Source: Reticulitermes lucifugus (Eukaryota; Arthropoda; Insecta; Blattodea; Rhinotermitidae). From it: a DNA stretch of 64,000 nucleotides. Made by a program: the position numbers and the translations under genes. The notes below the pieces were generated by a model. It was not told where the DNA came from and did no database searches. It saw nothing but the letters and a program-made list of their open reading frames with translations. Where the stretch lies: contig JAKCWW010000237.1 in the NCBI GenBank assembly GCA_026260175.1, positions 1 through 64,000 of the forward strand. Direction: 5' to 3'. Positions 23,311 through 34,885 of this stretch are shown one piece after another; within the stretch, counting starts at the first letter, position 1, and each line of letters begins with the position of its first letter.

Positions 23311-23599
23311 AAAATGTTTAACTTATGTACCAAATCTCAGGGCGTCCCCTCCAAGAAGATAGCCTATTGCTATGTTAGCGTATAAATTTAGTCTTCATTT
23401 CAACTTAACTGATCTCATTTCCTAATAAACTGGATTTATGATCTAAATAGCATTCAGACTAAAAATTACGTGCTTATCATTTAAAGCATTGAACCTTGTA
23501 TGAATATTAGTTACGTTAGTCTCATATTAGCACTGTGATACTTTTAAGAAAACAAGGCCCAGTTAGTCTACTTTAGTTAAAACATAAATTAATGGGTGC

Positions 23600-23995
23600 A
23601 TAGGACCATTTCCGTTCCCAACAATAATATTAAATTGTGTAGCAGGCCTGTCTCTGCTCACAACAGGATGATTGACCGATGTAGTATGCTTGTGTTCACA
23701 ACAGAAAGTTAGGTGTAGCAGCAAAGCTCGTCTTCAGAGCGTGAATATTAACCAATGCAGAAGGTTTATTCCTTTTCAATATTAACCGGAGTAACAGATT
23801 TATTCCTACTCAAAGTCGTAAGATTGCCGGAAGTAGCATCACTCTTTCAGTTCACACGAAGAAAATTAATCTTTGTAGTAAACGAGTTTCTCTACAAAAT
23901 AGGCCTGGGTTCCACAACCGAAAAATTAACCGTTGCATTAGACTTCTTTCTGTTCACATCTAAGTTTTTCTGCGTGATGCAAGTTTGGAAATTTT
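23600..23995. repeat. Degenerate minisatellite, ~42-bp unit, about 9 copies
   Basis: A TGTAGCAG-like start recurs at about 23637, 23680, 23714, 23756, 23790, 23832, 23874, 23934 and 23977 (steps mostly 34 or 42-43, one 60). Each unit ends in an AAGATTAACCG-like segment after a CTGTTCACAAC-like middle. The 86-codon frame 23755-24015 lies inside and is a by-product of the repeat. Confidence 0.7.
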
Positions 23996-24884
23996 CAGGT
24001 AAGGCCGTTCTTTGATCCCACGAAGGATCAGTGCTCTGATCTTCGGCACATACGTCATACAGGGCGTTAATAAGTTTTCACCTTTTGTATTTGGAGAGAG
24101 GAGTCACACAACATGTCGTCGTTTGATGAGAAATGTTCGCCCACGATTGGGATGAAAATGACGACACAACATAGGCGTAACCGAAACACGTTAAACACGA
24201 CATAACAAGAAAAGAAACATGCGGGCATTGACATGGAGTTCAGTGACAGAGGACAGAAGATTTGCGGCTTAAATTTTGGACAATGTTTTCAGCTAATTTC
24301 GGGGCTCCTACAAACTAATAGCTCATCCTCAAGGAACTTGGGATGGAATGTAGCTCGGTTTATGCAGGTGACAGTGACCTCCTACGTTTTTCTGCAAAGA
24401 TAAAAACTTTATTTTTACACATGTACCTGACAAGTTAGGAAAGCTATGCATATCCTACCCAATCTAGCACTGTCACTGCCATTTTTTGTATATTTTAAAT
24501 TCCTTAATGCTGATTTGAACATCCCCTGAAAGTGTTGTAAAACAGGCGGGAAGGACGAAGGTTGGCACAATCAGTCCTGGCTTCAACAGTATAGAATCAA
24601 AATAAAAAATTAATTATTTTTAATTATCTCGAAAAAAATATACTTTACAGAAAATGAAATTGGAGATGCGGGCACATGCTTTAGTTCCCTCTACAAAAGT
24701 GTTTCCGAACTTGATTCGCAGCAAAATCCCTCCGCAATTAAAAATTTTGGGAGAAGCCCCTAATAAAATTCTTATAATTTGATGCCACCAGACTCCATAA
24801 CGTTTGATGTCTAAAGGCTTAAAAATAAACTAAAATTTAAATAATGTTTTGTATTAATACAATAATTAGTATTCACCCTACGAC
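23996..24884. other. No recognisable feature
   Basis: Very AT-rich toward 24600-24860. No open frame above 60 codons. Confidence 0.4.
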
Positions 24885-25190
24885 AAGGGTTCACAAATCT
24901 CGGTCTCCAAGTCGCCCGGGCGACTACATTTTGTACGGTGGCGCCTGTTGTTTGTTGTCCTCGGTTTGAAACTTGCGTCATGTCAGCCTCATGGCACAGA
25001 AAATTTAGGTGGCGCCTAGATGTTTGGAAGGTTCTACACTCCTGTTCTACTGCCGAAAAGTATATAGAGGATTATGCTAAGATTCACCTTCAAACATCTA
25101 CTGTAAGCCCACACGGAGAGAGCAACTTTTATCGCCCGACTGCTCGTCCTACAGCGGGCGACCTCTTTGCTGCATAATGAACTATGATGC
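24885..25190. mobile_element. Possible hAT-like non-autonomous fragment
   Basis: CAAGGGTTCACAAATCTCGG resembles hAT-type terminal inverted repeats (C-A-G-x-G-G-T-T-C-x-C-A-A-A). It is followed by a GC-rich GTCGCCCGGGCGACTAC palindrome. The opposite terminus was not found, so the assignment is weak. The 79-codon frame 24938-25177 is unassigned. Confidence 0.25.
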
Positions 25191-25690
25191 TACCCGCTCC
25201 GCAGTGCTCAATTTGTAAATTTTCAGCCCACTATACATTTCAGTCTCATGCAAAGAAAGTCAGGTCGACAGGACATACGTTATATTTCACAATTAAACCA
25301 CTAAAACTGCTAAGACAGATGTAGAAAAATATTAATTTCGCCAGATTAAGACATATATTTAACAGGATGAAATTGAAAGAGTAATTTATATGTATACAAC
25401 ACAATCTACCCTGAGTCACTTGTCTAAGTAAGGCTTAGAGAATCGAGCAGTTTTGTACACAGATAATACTAATCGTTCTTTCACCAGTCGACACTTGTAA
25501 ATGCATTCTCACGGTCCGAATGCAGAATTCGGCTGCTGTTACTCTACCTAATTTTTCTAAGTCGCCACTTAGCTATAACACTGATAGGTAAAATAATATT
25601 TCATCATAGAATATGAAAATTTTATAACCGTTTGTCAGTGGATAGCGGATACATAGAACACCTTATGATTGTAGTTCACATTTCAGATTT
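25191..25690. other. No recognisable feature
   Basis: AT-rich interval; no frame above 60 codons and no repeat seen. Confidence 0.4.
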
Positions 25691-25719
25691 ACGTCTACAA
25701 GCTTCAGCAGGACAGAAAC

Positions 25720-25790
25720 CAATAAAATTTTCTCCGGCTGACAGCAGCCAGACCACCTGAGGCGGCCGTCAGTCCGAGAAGGTTTTATTG
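25720..25790. repeat. Imperfect 23-bp inverted repeat around a GC-rich core
   Basis: Left arm 25720-25742 (CAATAAAATTTTCTCCGGCT...) and right arm 25768-25790 are reverse complements at 19 of 23 positions. The core AGACCACCTGAGGCGGCC lies between. The head-to-head layout resembles the hammerhead-bearing pairs at 14.5 and 15.7 kb, and CCTGAGGC..GTCC-GAGAA is faintly hammerhead-like. I would not claim a ribozyme. Confidence 0.5.
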
Positions 25791-25950
25791 ACTACATATT
25801 TTAGAGTCTAAGTGTGTTTAGATTTCTCCTAATTTTGGTTAAGGAGCATCTGCAACCGTATATGATCAGATGAATACTCCTCTACTTATTTTTAAAATAT
25901 TCATCCCGACGCATTTATTTTCAAAGTCTCTTTTTCCTTCGCTGTTAAAT

Positions 25951-26205
25951 AATCAGGATCAGACGGGTGGGACGCGTGGCACATATGTGAAAGCAAAGCA
26001 ATGCTTGCAGGGTTTTGGTGGAGAAATCTGAAGAAAAGAGATCACTTGGAAGATTTAAGTTTAGATGGGAGGATAATATTATACTGTATCTTAAGGAAAT
26101 AGAATGGGAGGGAGTTGACTGGAATAATTTGGCTCACAATGGGGGAAAATTTACCAGCTGTTGGGAATACGATAAAGATGTTTTCTTTTCCTGTTTCCTT
26201 TCCCA
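25951..26205 (+). pseudogene. LINE reverse-transcriptase C-terminal relic
   Basis: The best-preserved frame is 26015-26209: VEKSEEKRSLGRFKFRWED, then EIEWEGVDWNNLAHN. It corresponds to the G-K-R-P-L-G-R-P-R-R-R-W-E-D and E-I-G-W-E-G-V-D-W-I-x-L-A-Q tail of insect LINE RT proteins. Upstream, in another frame, GRVAHM matches the G-H-V-A-R-M segment. The R-x-L-V-N-T-V-M end is lost. The 64-codon frame is only the least-damaged part of a dead element. Confidence 0.85.
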
Positions 26206-26539
26206 ATGAGGACCCCTCTGTATGTGGTTAGTTGATTTTTAAATATTCTTTGCTTTGTATATATCACAGACTGCATTACACTTATTGTCTTGGATGATTC
26301 ATAGACTATATTAAAGAAACGTGTAAACTGATGCTTGTTAAATTATTGAAAATAAATTCATATATCTATAATTAATTTACAAATGCGATGATTCGGTTTA
26401 AGATACACTGAGGGTTTTTAAGAATAGAGGGCTGAGTGTAATATTTGGAACGTAAATGAGAATAGAAGAAATGCACACGTCGAAAGACCTTCATAAATGT
26501 ACTAGATATTTTTGATACGATAACATCAACGAAGATGAT

Positions 26540-26655
26540 AAATATGGAGGATGGGGGAATGCATAAAAATTGTGTTAAAAATCAAGAGGGATAGATAATA
26601 TTTGGGATATCTAGGCGGAAGTGGAAGAATAACGTCGTTAAAATAGACCTTTAAG

Positions 26656-26695
<40 letters not shown>

Positions 26696-26800
26696 GCATG
26701 CATTTAGCTCAGACTAGGGATTCAGTGGTGAGCTGTTGTGAACACGGTAATGAAATTAAAAGTAGTAAAATTCGAGAATCTTTTGACTAGCTGTGAAACA
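26540..26800 (+). pseudogene. LINE RT tail relic split by a (GT)n microsatellite
   Basis: GISRRKWKNNVVKIDL (around 26610-26650) matches G-R-P-R-R-R-W-E-D-N-I-K-x-D-L. After the GT tract, in a shifted frame, come LAQTRDSVVSCCEHGNE and IRESFD, matching L-A-Q-D-R-D-x-W-R-A-x-V-N-T-V-M-N and N-F-L-T-S. In-frame stops and the microsatellite interrupt it. Confidence 0.75.
26661..26692. repeat. (GT)16 microsatellite
   Basis: A pure GT run of about 16 units inside the LINE relic, just after its ACTG in the KET/KEI codons of the family. Confidence 0.95.
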
Positions 26801-27309
26801 ATTAGCGTCTCACAGAGACGTCTGTTCCATATAATCATATAGGACATACAACCAGTTAGACATACAACAACACGAACCTATCAATATTTCCCTTATCAGG
26901 AGTGTCCGTTTATACCGTATTATTTCCGAGTTATTACGTATTACCGGACTCAAGTTTAGCTCAATTAGCCTTGTTTATCAGGAGGCCACCCAGAGACAAG
27001 AAGTTACTAAAAGATAGTTTTCGTCCTTGATCAAATCGAGAATGGAGGCTAAACAGATTCTCCTTTTGCGCTGCAGCTGGCTAGGCGTGGTTGCCTGGTA
27101 TCACAATGGAACTACTTCACGATATGCACTGGGTCACAGCAATGCACGATCATTTCGTCGATCTTGATTCAGGAGACGTGATACGAATCTGTGATTCATC
27201 TATTTGCGTTGTTTTAATTTTACGGTCCAACGTTCGGATTGTTCAAAGCTTACCTAATATTAACTTACAGTGTTTTCTGATGCCGTTGTTAGGAAAATCA
27301 AATCAATGT
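26801..27309. other. No recognisable feature
   Basis: A 74-codon plus frame (27091-27315) has no motif. Confidence 0.35.
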
Positions 27310-27545
27310 AGATAGGATGAGTGGTATCTGTAGCATTCATGGGAAACAAGAATTACTTACAAAGAATTTTGTCGGAAAACCTGAAAAGAAGGTAACACGT
27401 GGTAAGCCTATGCGTGGTTCGGAGAACAATATTTCAGTGAATTATGTGAATTGCTCTGAGAGGGTGTCTACTAGGTTCACCTGGCTCTGGATAGGGTCAA
27501 TCCTGGGCTCTTCTGAACAAGGTTTCAGACGGTCAGTTTTCACGG
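27310..27545 (+). pseudogene. Possible LINE RT tail relic, strongly decayed
   Basis: The frame 27317-27568 contains KNFVGKPEKKVTRGKPMRG followed by SENNIS, which can be laid on V-G-K-P-E-G-K-R-P-L-G-R-P-R-R-R-W-E-D-N-I. The downstream part does not follow the family convincingly, so this could be chance plus an old fragment. Confidence 0.4.
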
Positions 27546-29239
27546 AAGGTAAGGACTTCTTTCAGTAGATGTGCAACTGAAAGTTTCTGAAAAAGGATCT
27601 GTTCCATAGAGTTACTTTGTTGGTTGTGTTTATTATAATACTATTTCAACTGCTAAAGTTATGTACTGCCGAATGTGATAGCTGCAACGATTAGTCGGGA
27701 GCGGTGAGTTCGTGACGTAGTTATGCTATAGGTAACAACGAAAATCATAAAATGGCCGGTTTCAGTAAGATCACAAGTGTTCTTCTGGAATAAGAACCCT
27801 GACATTTAAAGCTTTATGAACAGTCTGAGCAACATTACTTTCTTAGTTCCAGTGAAGATTGGTGAAGGGTCGGTTTACTTAAAATACCAGCTGTTTGTAC
27901 AGAGTCTTCTTGGGACTTGTTCACTTGATACAAAGATTCCTCCCTTTTATGGGACTTGAAGTTTCTACACTGTGTTCACAAAAGTCTTAATTTGATTCAA
28001 ACCTAAATCCAGTAGATAAATCCTTACTTCGTCTGTCTACTTCGACAACAAACGTTAGCACTGTGGCAGTATCGGGAAATACACTATATGATTCAAATAC
28101 AATCCCGGAGTCGGTTTTCCTTGCGGAAGTTTCTCCTGTTTCCTGCCACAACAGGAAGGTTTCGGGATATACCGTAGCATGTCCTGTTGTTATGGAGGAG
28201 GGGGATATTTTATTTTTTAATGTCAGCATAAAAGTAACACAGAGCAATTCCTAATGTATTTTCAGTGAAAAGAAAACATTTATTCTGTAAGACTCATTGA
28301 ATAAACCTGACCAATATCAACAATGTGGGGGTATGTGTTACAATATACTATATTACACTACACCAACTAAACTATGACTTAGTGTCTTAGACTAGGTTCA
28401 TCCAACGAGCCTCATAAGACATAACTAACGCCTAGACGTTACTATGTTCTATGTGTATCCATGAAGTGACCAATATTCATAAAATTCCTCACAATCAAGG
28501 CTTTCAAAATGCCATTCACATTTCAGGAAATTTCCCGTTTTTCGTGGAATCGCATGCTTTACAAGAACACTTCTTTGTGCTGTACCTTAGCGAGTTGACT
28601 CCAGGCTACACACTTTATCTTTAAGATTTATTAGAAAACTATTTTCAAATCTAATAATAGATCCCCAACTAATACTAGAACTGCAAATTTTAAACTGGAA
28701 TTTTGTATCTTTGTCTCATTTCTACCAAGCGTGCTAGGTGTCTTTCCCAAGTCAAGTTCTTTCCTTGATAAGCCTAACATTTGGCAAAGACTACTATTTA
28801 TGGATACCATTATGCAATTTTTATCAGCCTCCTGTTAATTTCCCTGTCTTCGGTACAGCATCATTTACTCAAACACCCTTAATCTACCTTTAACTTCGAC
28901 TATCACGGTTTTGCAGCACAGTTATTCAATGTTGCTCCAGCTCTGCCACCTACACTAAAGTCAGCAAAAGCCAAAACCCTAAATTACACACTATATCGCT
29001 CATAAAACAGCAATTTGTCGTAACCCACACAATTCGTAGGATCGAGATTCCCGCATTGCTAAACAGTTTGGTTACAAACACACCGTCTGTCAAAATGTTG
29101 TGTCCTCATAAAACTTGTTTCTCCTTATATTTTCGTAAAAGCACAAAATGCTTCAGTGTTGGTCCATTAAGGACCTGTCACGCTTTGTCTCTCTCTCCCG
29201 TAAAATTGTTTATTGGTGGGTTAAGAAAAATTGCTGTTT
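27546..29239. other. No recognisable feature; overlapping opposed frames
   Basis: Frames at 27987-28247 (minus, 86 codons) and 28063-28254 (plus, 63 codons) overlap, and neither shows a motif. Near 28130-28190 a GGTTTCGGGATATACCGTAG segment is locally GC-richer. Confidence 0.4.
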
Positions 29240-29445
29240 CATGAGCGATATACAGGCTGCGAATATCTAAGGACGATTGCCCTCTCTCTGTATTCTTCCC
29301 TTCATATGCGGTATCGAGGTCCATATCCACAAAACATTTCAAATTATAGATCTGTATATTTTAATTTTCATGTTTATAGACAGGAGAAGGGAAGACAGAA
29401 GTACAAGTAGGGCAATGCATACCATATTCTAACTCATTGCTAACA
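29240..29445 (-). pseudogene. LINE RT relic, part just upstream of the usual tail
   Basis: On the minus strand the translation includes LLSSLLLSINMKIKIYRSII and then, across frame changes, GPRYRI, REEYRER and VLR-IFAA. These match S-S-x-L-L-S-K-N-M-K-I-K-I-Y-K-T-I-I, G-C-E-T-W and L-R-E-E-H-R-L-R-V-F-E-N-K-V-L-R-K-I-F of the insect LINE family. It covers the segment immediately N-terminal to the IKSRRxRWAGH block, and parallels 52395-52200. Confidence 0.7.
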
Positions 29446-31879
29446 TGTTCTCACGGAAGTAGCTAAAACTTGCTAAGACTCTGGACTATATAACGGCAGT
29501 TACACCCGTTATTAGTCTGAAAGTAGACTATATCTCTGATCTATAAATCAATAAACAATGTGACTATAAAACCATTACCTACGCCTTTCGAGTGTGGGAG
29601 AGGCGGTGTCCCCCTGATTCTCGGCCAACGCGCTCGATCAAAAAGGTGATAGTCGAAGTCGGCGCCTCCAATAGGATGCGGACGTCCCTCGAGAGGTACC
29701 ATAAATGTCACCACTTGCAACACGAGAATAACTGGTGTCTGCCAGTGACGTCACGCCAGCAGTGTTCCAAAGTACAAAAACGTAGATAAATGTAAATTGA
29801 TAATTTTAAAAATAAAAGAAGATAAAATGTGTCTGTGATTAGTTAAACAGCACGCCATGAAGACTTATTGAAGAGTGTGAGTACGGTTATGCGACATTTT
29901 AACTTTGACCCTAGTTAGAGGATAGCAAAGAGACTCAAATTCTAACAAATTCAAAGAGTAAACAAACCCCGGCAAAATCCTCAGTATCTGCATGGTCCCA
30001 AGTGCCGTTCTGGACTCTGTAGTGGCAAATAAATGCCTCATTTCTAAACAGAAATGAACCCAGAACGTCTTTTCAGTAGAAGTAACCGAATTTACGGTTT
30101 TTTTTGCGCACAGAAAAGCTAAAGGTCTTCATTCAAAGTGTTTATTATTTTTGTCCGACATCAATAAAATTAAAGCTGCTCGACAATTTCCCGTACATTT
30201 CCCCAGTATCAAATGTTATGAAGCTGTATTCAAAGGTTCCAACGGCGTGATAAGCTTACAGACGGAAACCCTCCTCAGAAAACAGAAGGTGCCTAAAATG
30301 CTCACGACCGAGAAATTCAATATACTTTCAAGTTCATCATTCACGACTTCCATAAGCATTACACACTATGTCTGCACATATGAACTTGTCACTTATAAAG
30401 AAGCCGAGAACCGACTACTCGGTACACTACTTCATTAAGTTTTTACCATGAACTACCGAAATGAGCCTGTGTTTTCAACTAGGGGGAAGACACTGGTGAG
30501 GATTTGGATAAACAGCAGCAATGAAACAGCGATCCTACCATGACATCAGCCTAAACACCCTACGATATTCAACCCTTTATACAGCAGTGATAAATATGCA
30601 TATACCGCTTGTTTTGATGGTAAATGCCTGTGGGTTTCATTTTGCTTTCACAATAAACAGTACTATTTCTCCCCACATGAACCGACTTGTCACTGCAATG
30701 GAGATGATGTGCTCTTTCTCAGGAAAGAACCATCATCTTCGTCATGTGAAAGCTAGAACTACGTGGTTCCTGGTGTCGCTTTCAGCTCTAAATAACATTC
30801 AAATTAAAATGAATAACTGAAATTCCACTAACTTGTGACAACCAGTTTTGTTGTTTGATGTCCGTGACCCAGTAAAATTACAAAGCTCTCGTAGTTGGGA
30901 GGATTATTCGAGCTCTACACGCCGCTTATCTAGATACACCTATGTAATTACATTCTATCTGCAATCAAAGACGTTGTGTTGACGCTGACGGCCTTCATTG
31001 TGATGTTGGCTTGTCAGGACGGCTCCCGTGTTACTAGCAGCCCCAAAGTTTGTACCGCGAAGTAGGAAACTAGTTAAAAACAGGGCACCTATTTTTCTTA
31101 CAGTTGTGAGCTTACAACGGTAAAGACTGGTTCAGGTGGGAGAAACAAGAAGCAAGAAAAAGGTGCTGGGCGGACCTTTCGGAAAGCAGCGTTTTGAAAA
31201 TGAAGGAAGAGCTGAGGGGATATCATCAGAGGTAATTCGCCTACGTAGTAGAATAGTGTACTGAGCTTCCTCAGAACCATGTCAAATGATGAGCTTCGAT
31301 TTACGTTTGTAAATTTCCAATTAATTTCGAGGATTATGTTCTTTCTCGAAGAGCTAATATTCACTGAGCTACCTTTCATAAAAGACAAATTTCATAACCG
31401 TCTTCATGAAGGACCGCCACTTATTCTGAGCCAGATGAATCCAGTCCTTTTACATTACTTGAAGATGCATTTTATTATCTTTCTCTCTAAGTATGGATTT
31501 TCCAAATGGTTGTTCTCTCGAAGTTTTCAACTAAAACTCTACGTTGGTTTCTCGTCTCTAAGCCTGTAGTAACACATAATAAATTAAGCTTATATTTGTA
31601 AAGGAAACAAAATTTAGGAAGATATCTAAAGGCATGCTTGTTTCAGGTGTAGGCCTAAATACTGGGAAATTTACATGACAGAACATGATGGTGAGATTCT
31701 TTATTTGTGGTTTATTTAAAGACACTGTCGGTATGCCAGAGTATACAGCTTTCAATCGTAGTATGACTGGTAAATGCTTAACTAAATACCATACGAAAGA
31801 CGCCTGTCTTAGCCTAGTGTGACAAAGACTCACTGGAACTGAACAAAGTCACAAAAAACAAATTCAGAATAAAGGCCAC
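29446..31879. other. Unassigned interval with several 90-99 codon frames
   Basis: A GC-rich patch at 29585-29720 has opposed frames of about 60 codons. Plus frames 30151-30438 (95 codons) and 30521-30820 (99 codons), and overlapping opposed frames at 31098-31569, have no motif I recognise. Without splice-site or homology support I do not call a gene. Confidence 0.4.
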
Positions 31880-31950
31880 ACAGGTTTTAACCGGGGACCT
31901 CCTAAACACAAAGCAGGTGTGCTAAAGACGTGGCCTCAATGCACGGCTTA
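31880..31950 (-). mobile_element. tRNA-like SINE head, weak
   Basis: On the minus strand GCATTGAGGCCACG could be a decayed A box, and CCGGTTAAAACCTG, ~40 bases on, a decayed B box. A second B-box-like GGTGTTTAAATCATG lies about 170 bases away at 32046-32060 on the same strand. Confidence 0.35.
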
Positions 31951-32351
31951 GTGATGAATACAAGACAATAAAATAAATTATTGCAGACGCATCCTAATTT
32001 ATCACACTTCACAAATAATGTAAGTACATTATTCAAAGCCCGGCGTCATGATTTAAACACCGGGTCGGAAAGACAAATGTGAGACTACCAAACTCCGAAG
32101 TATACTAAAGACTAAAGAATCCTCGTTTTAAACGAGCAGTTTCTTATTGGCTGTAATAAATGTTTTCAGTGTAATTTCGGTAATCTAGCTTGCTCTTCAC
32201 TTTCTGAGAAACTTTACTCTTCATTTTACATTTTATTCAGAACTCTTCTCCTAATGAAGAAACAAGAGACTGGTGAAAATTTCATAAGCTATTTAGAGCT
32301 TCATAATTTGCAGCTGTATAAAATAGTATTACAACAATAAAATCGAGGAGG

Positions 32352-32580
32352 GTCACATTTGTGGAGCAAGTAGTAAGCATGGGAGAGATAAAAAATTATA
32401 TTTAGTCGAAAACCCTGAAGGAAAGAGGCCTATTATTAGAGCTAGGCACAAATGGGAAGACAATATTGAACTAGATCTCAAGTGAATAGAAAGAGAGAAT
32501 GTTCACTTGATTCATGTGGAACGGGACAGTGACCATTGGTGGCTTCCATATAAGGTCCGCAATTTCTTGACATGCTAAGT
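32352..32580 (+). pseudogene. LINE RT C-terminal relic, well preserved
   Basis: One reading frame gives LVENPEGKRPIIRARHKWED, NIELDLK, a stop, then IERENVHLIHVERDSDHWW and KVRNFLTC followed by a stop. This tracks the family signature (GKRPLGRPRRRWEDNIK.DL, W-I-x-L-A-Q-D-R-D-x-W, A-G-N-F-L-T-S-stop) almost without indels. One internal TGA is seen. The stop after NFLTC corresponds to the natural end of the family ORF. Confidence 0.9.
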
Positions 32581-33089
32581 GGCAATTTACGTGTCGAGTG
32601 ACTTCAGAGGGTTTCACATCTCCACGTGTAGGTACAAGACATCTGTGGATAGAGTGGTGATGGCATTTTCAAAATTAATTGAATGTCTCACTTTTATTTC
32701 CTTTTCTTTCTTGCATCACAATCGAGATTGTATAACGTAGATTACGATAATAGAAAGACAATCTACGCTTCTTCCTCTTTCATATAAACCCCCACCCTTC
32801 TCTCTTATGACACCCTATGACAAAAGACACCACCCATGGGCGTAGAAAATATATGATAGCCCACATATCGTGTGGGTGCATGGATATGTACGGTGGAGTG
32901 TGTCTTGTAGTATGGATCATGTGTAGTTCATGAATTAATGCAATACTTCAGGCATTAAACATTCAGCACACCTTTTGAATGAACAGCTCTCTTAAAATAT
33001 TTAATTAATTGAATTATTCATGGTTAAAATATTTTACCCAAGTCTGTTCATCCTTAGTAATTAACTTCCTTATCTACGGCATCAGGCGT
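32581..33089. other. No recognisable feature
   Basis: AT-rich. No frame above 60 codons begins before 33009. Confidence 0.35.
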
Positions 33090-33345
33090 AACAGCGTAGT
33101 CGATCCAGTGACCAGACTACAGCTGGACGTCAGAGAAACTTTTTTCAATTTCCGGCAGCAGCAAGAGTTTTATCGCTTCTCAGAAGGGCCCAGACCGGCG
33201 CTGGGACACTCCCAGACTACCAGTCAATTAATGCCGGAGCTGACGTCTCAGAGGTAAAGCTGCCGGGGGCTTGAAGCTAACCACTAACCACTCTAATGTC
33301 TAGCAAATAATTGGTGGCGCCACACCTGCACTTCCCCCTCTACTT
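33090..33345. other. GC-rich patch, probably repeat-derived
   Basis: Local GC is well above the surroundings. CCAGACTAC occurs at both ends of the patch next to CTGGACGTCAGAG and GCTGACGTCTCAGAG, as if two related segments lie close together. CCAGACxACxxG and GACGTCAG-GAGAA also resemble the core and right arm of the inverted repeat at 25720-25790. No coding signal. Confidence 0.3.
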
Positions 33346-33699
33346 TTGTGGCGTAAACACGGAAGCTTTTACGTTGTTAAACTATGGTTTATTCAACGAG
33401 GCTGTCAGCATCCCAAACTCTATAGCACGAAGGGGTAATATAACTAATGACTAATGAATCGGAAGTGAAGTAGAAGGAAGCAGTCCGGAACTATATGATG
33501 TATTATCTCGACATGTGCTTGGAGGGACGACCAAACCTGAAACACATCTTCAGTAAAGACAACCGTTCGCCGGGACCTCCTGAATATGACGTAACATTGC
33601 TGCCCACTAGACATCAGCTTGAGGTTTGACTGGGAGAACAGCGTCTTTATAAAACAGCTGGTGTCATACAGCACAACACATAACTACTAACTAACTGCA

Positions 33700-34100
33700 T
33701 GGAGCAGATTCCTTCTTGAGAAGCTATTCTTTCCGTAACTGTTCAACAACTTCCGCATTTTACGGAACCCGAAAGCTCATTACCACGTCCCTAAGATCCC
33801 GCCACTTTTCCCTATTCCAGGGCGGCTCAATCCACTCCTCGCACCTCAAAAAACCCTGTACGCACCTCTCCTCTCCGCCATACGTGCCATATGCCCCGCC
33901 CACATCATTTCTTGATTTTGATAACAGGAATAATATTCGAGGTGGTGTACAGATCACGAAGCTCCTCATTAACAACACATAAGGATACACTGATTAAGTC
34001 AGAAATTTTCCCGTACTGCTTTGAACGTCAGACCTGGTATTTTCCACTACCGGACATAGCTATTCCTGTTTCAGCAAGCCTACGCACTGACAAGTGGTAG
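33700..34100 (-). pseudogene. LINE RT C-terminal relic, minus strand
   Basis: On the minus strand, VNEELRDLYTTSNIIPVIK, then CGRGIWHVWRRG / GAYRVF-like pieces in shifting frames, are followed by EEWIEPPWNREKWRDLRDVV and MSFRVP. These match HNEELHNLYSSPNIIRVIK, RWAGHVARMGE and W-R-D-L-V-N-A-V-M-N-F-R-V-P. The GKRPLGRP-WEDN block is missing between VF and EEW, an internal deletion. The 76-codon frame 33760-33990 is the surviving open part. Confidence 0.85.
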
Positions 34101-34827
34101 ATTATTACTTAACGACCGGCATTTGACATTTGAGGTGAAGAACAATGTTATCGGATCACCTCGCAGAATGCTAATTAATTTATCGTGAGTGAGACAATGC
34201 TCTCTTCAAGAACACTGAACACATCGTTACTAAACACAGCCGTAGACCACAATACAGTGATCAACAAACAGTGTGCCCTCGAAAACCAAAGCGGAACGAA
34301 CTACGTAGCAATCATCTTCGTTCAGTGACGTTTTCAAAAGGTGGGTCATTTTATCACACCGAATGCAGCAAGAAATCCTTTTGTGTCTGTCTTCACTCTT
34401 TCACTCATTAACGCCAAAAAGCAGAGTTATTCTTGAAGAGCTAGCGGTCGCTTAGTAGCTCAAGAAATTCCTCGTCATGTTTACTGTCCGGAGGTTCTTT
34501 ACCATGCCACCACGGCCACAAAACCGAAGTTCTATACAAAGTTACGTAATGTGCTGATTTTTGTTTACGATCAGGACTGCTGGATCCTCAGCCACACTCC
34601 TAACTGGAAAGTCGTCCATCGCTGGCCGCCCATGACTGCTCATTCCACAACATTAGGAGACGTAACGCTGTGGGCACACGGTACCCATTTCGTGTCGCTT
34701 CGACGCCCTTCCTCTACCCTGCTTTCTACTATATATATCGCTTTTTTTGTATTCTTTCTCGTCGCCTAGTTTTTTTTATTTCCAGTCGTCGTTTATTAGC
34801 CATTCTCCTGTTCACGTACTCTTTCAT
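34101..34827. other. No recognisable feature
   Basis: A 72-codon plus frame (34551-34769) runs into a T-rich stretch. Nothing assignable. Confidence 0.4.
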
Positions 34828-34885
34828 TTATTTACTTATTTATTTACAATCTGTTTAACGACGCTCGCAGTAGCTCAGATTGTAT
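34828..34885 (-). mobile_element. Possible SINE (type D) 3' tail
   Basis: TTTATTTACTTATTTATTTA followed by CTGTTTAACGACGCTCGCAG resembles, on the minus strand, the end and (AAAT)n tail of the SINE class also seen at 41828 (GGTCTGTTTAACGAAGATG). The rest of the element is not recognisable. Confidence 0.35.
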
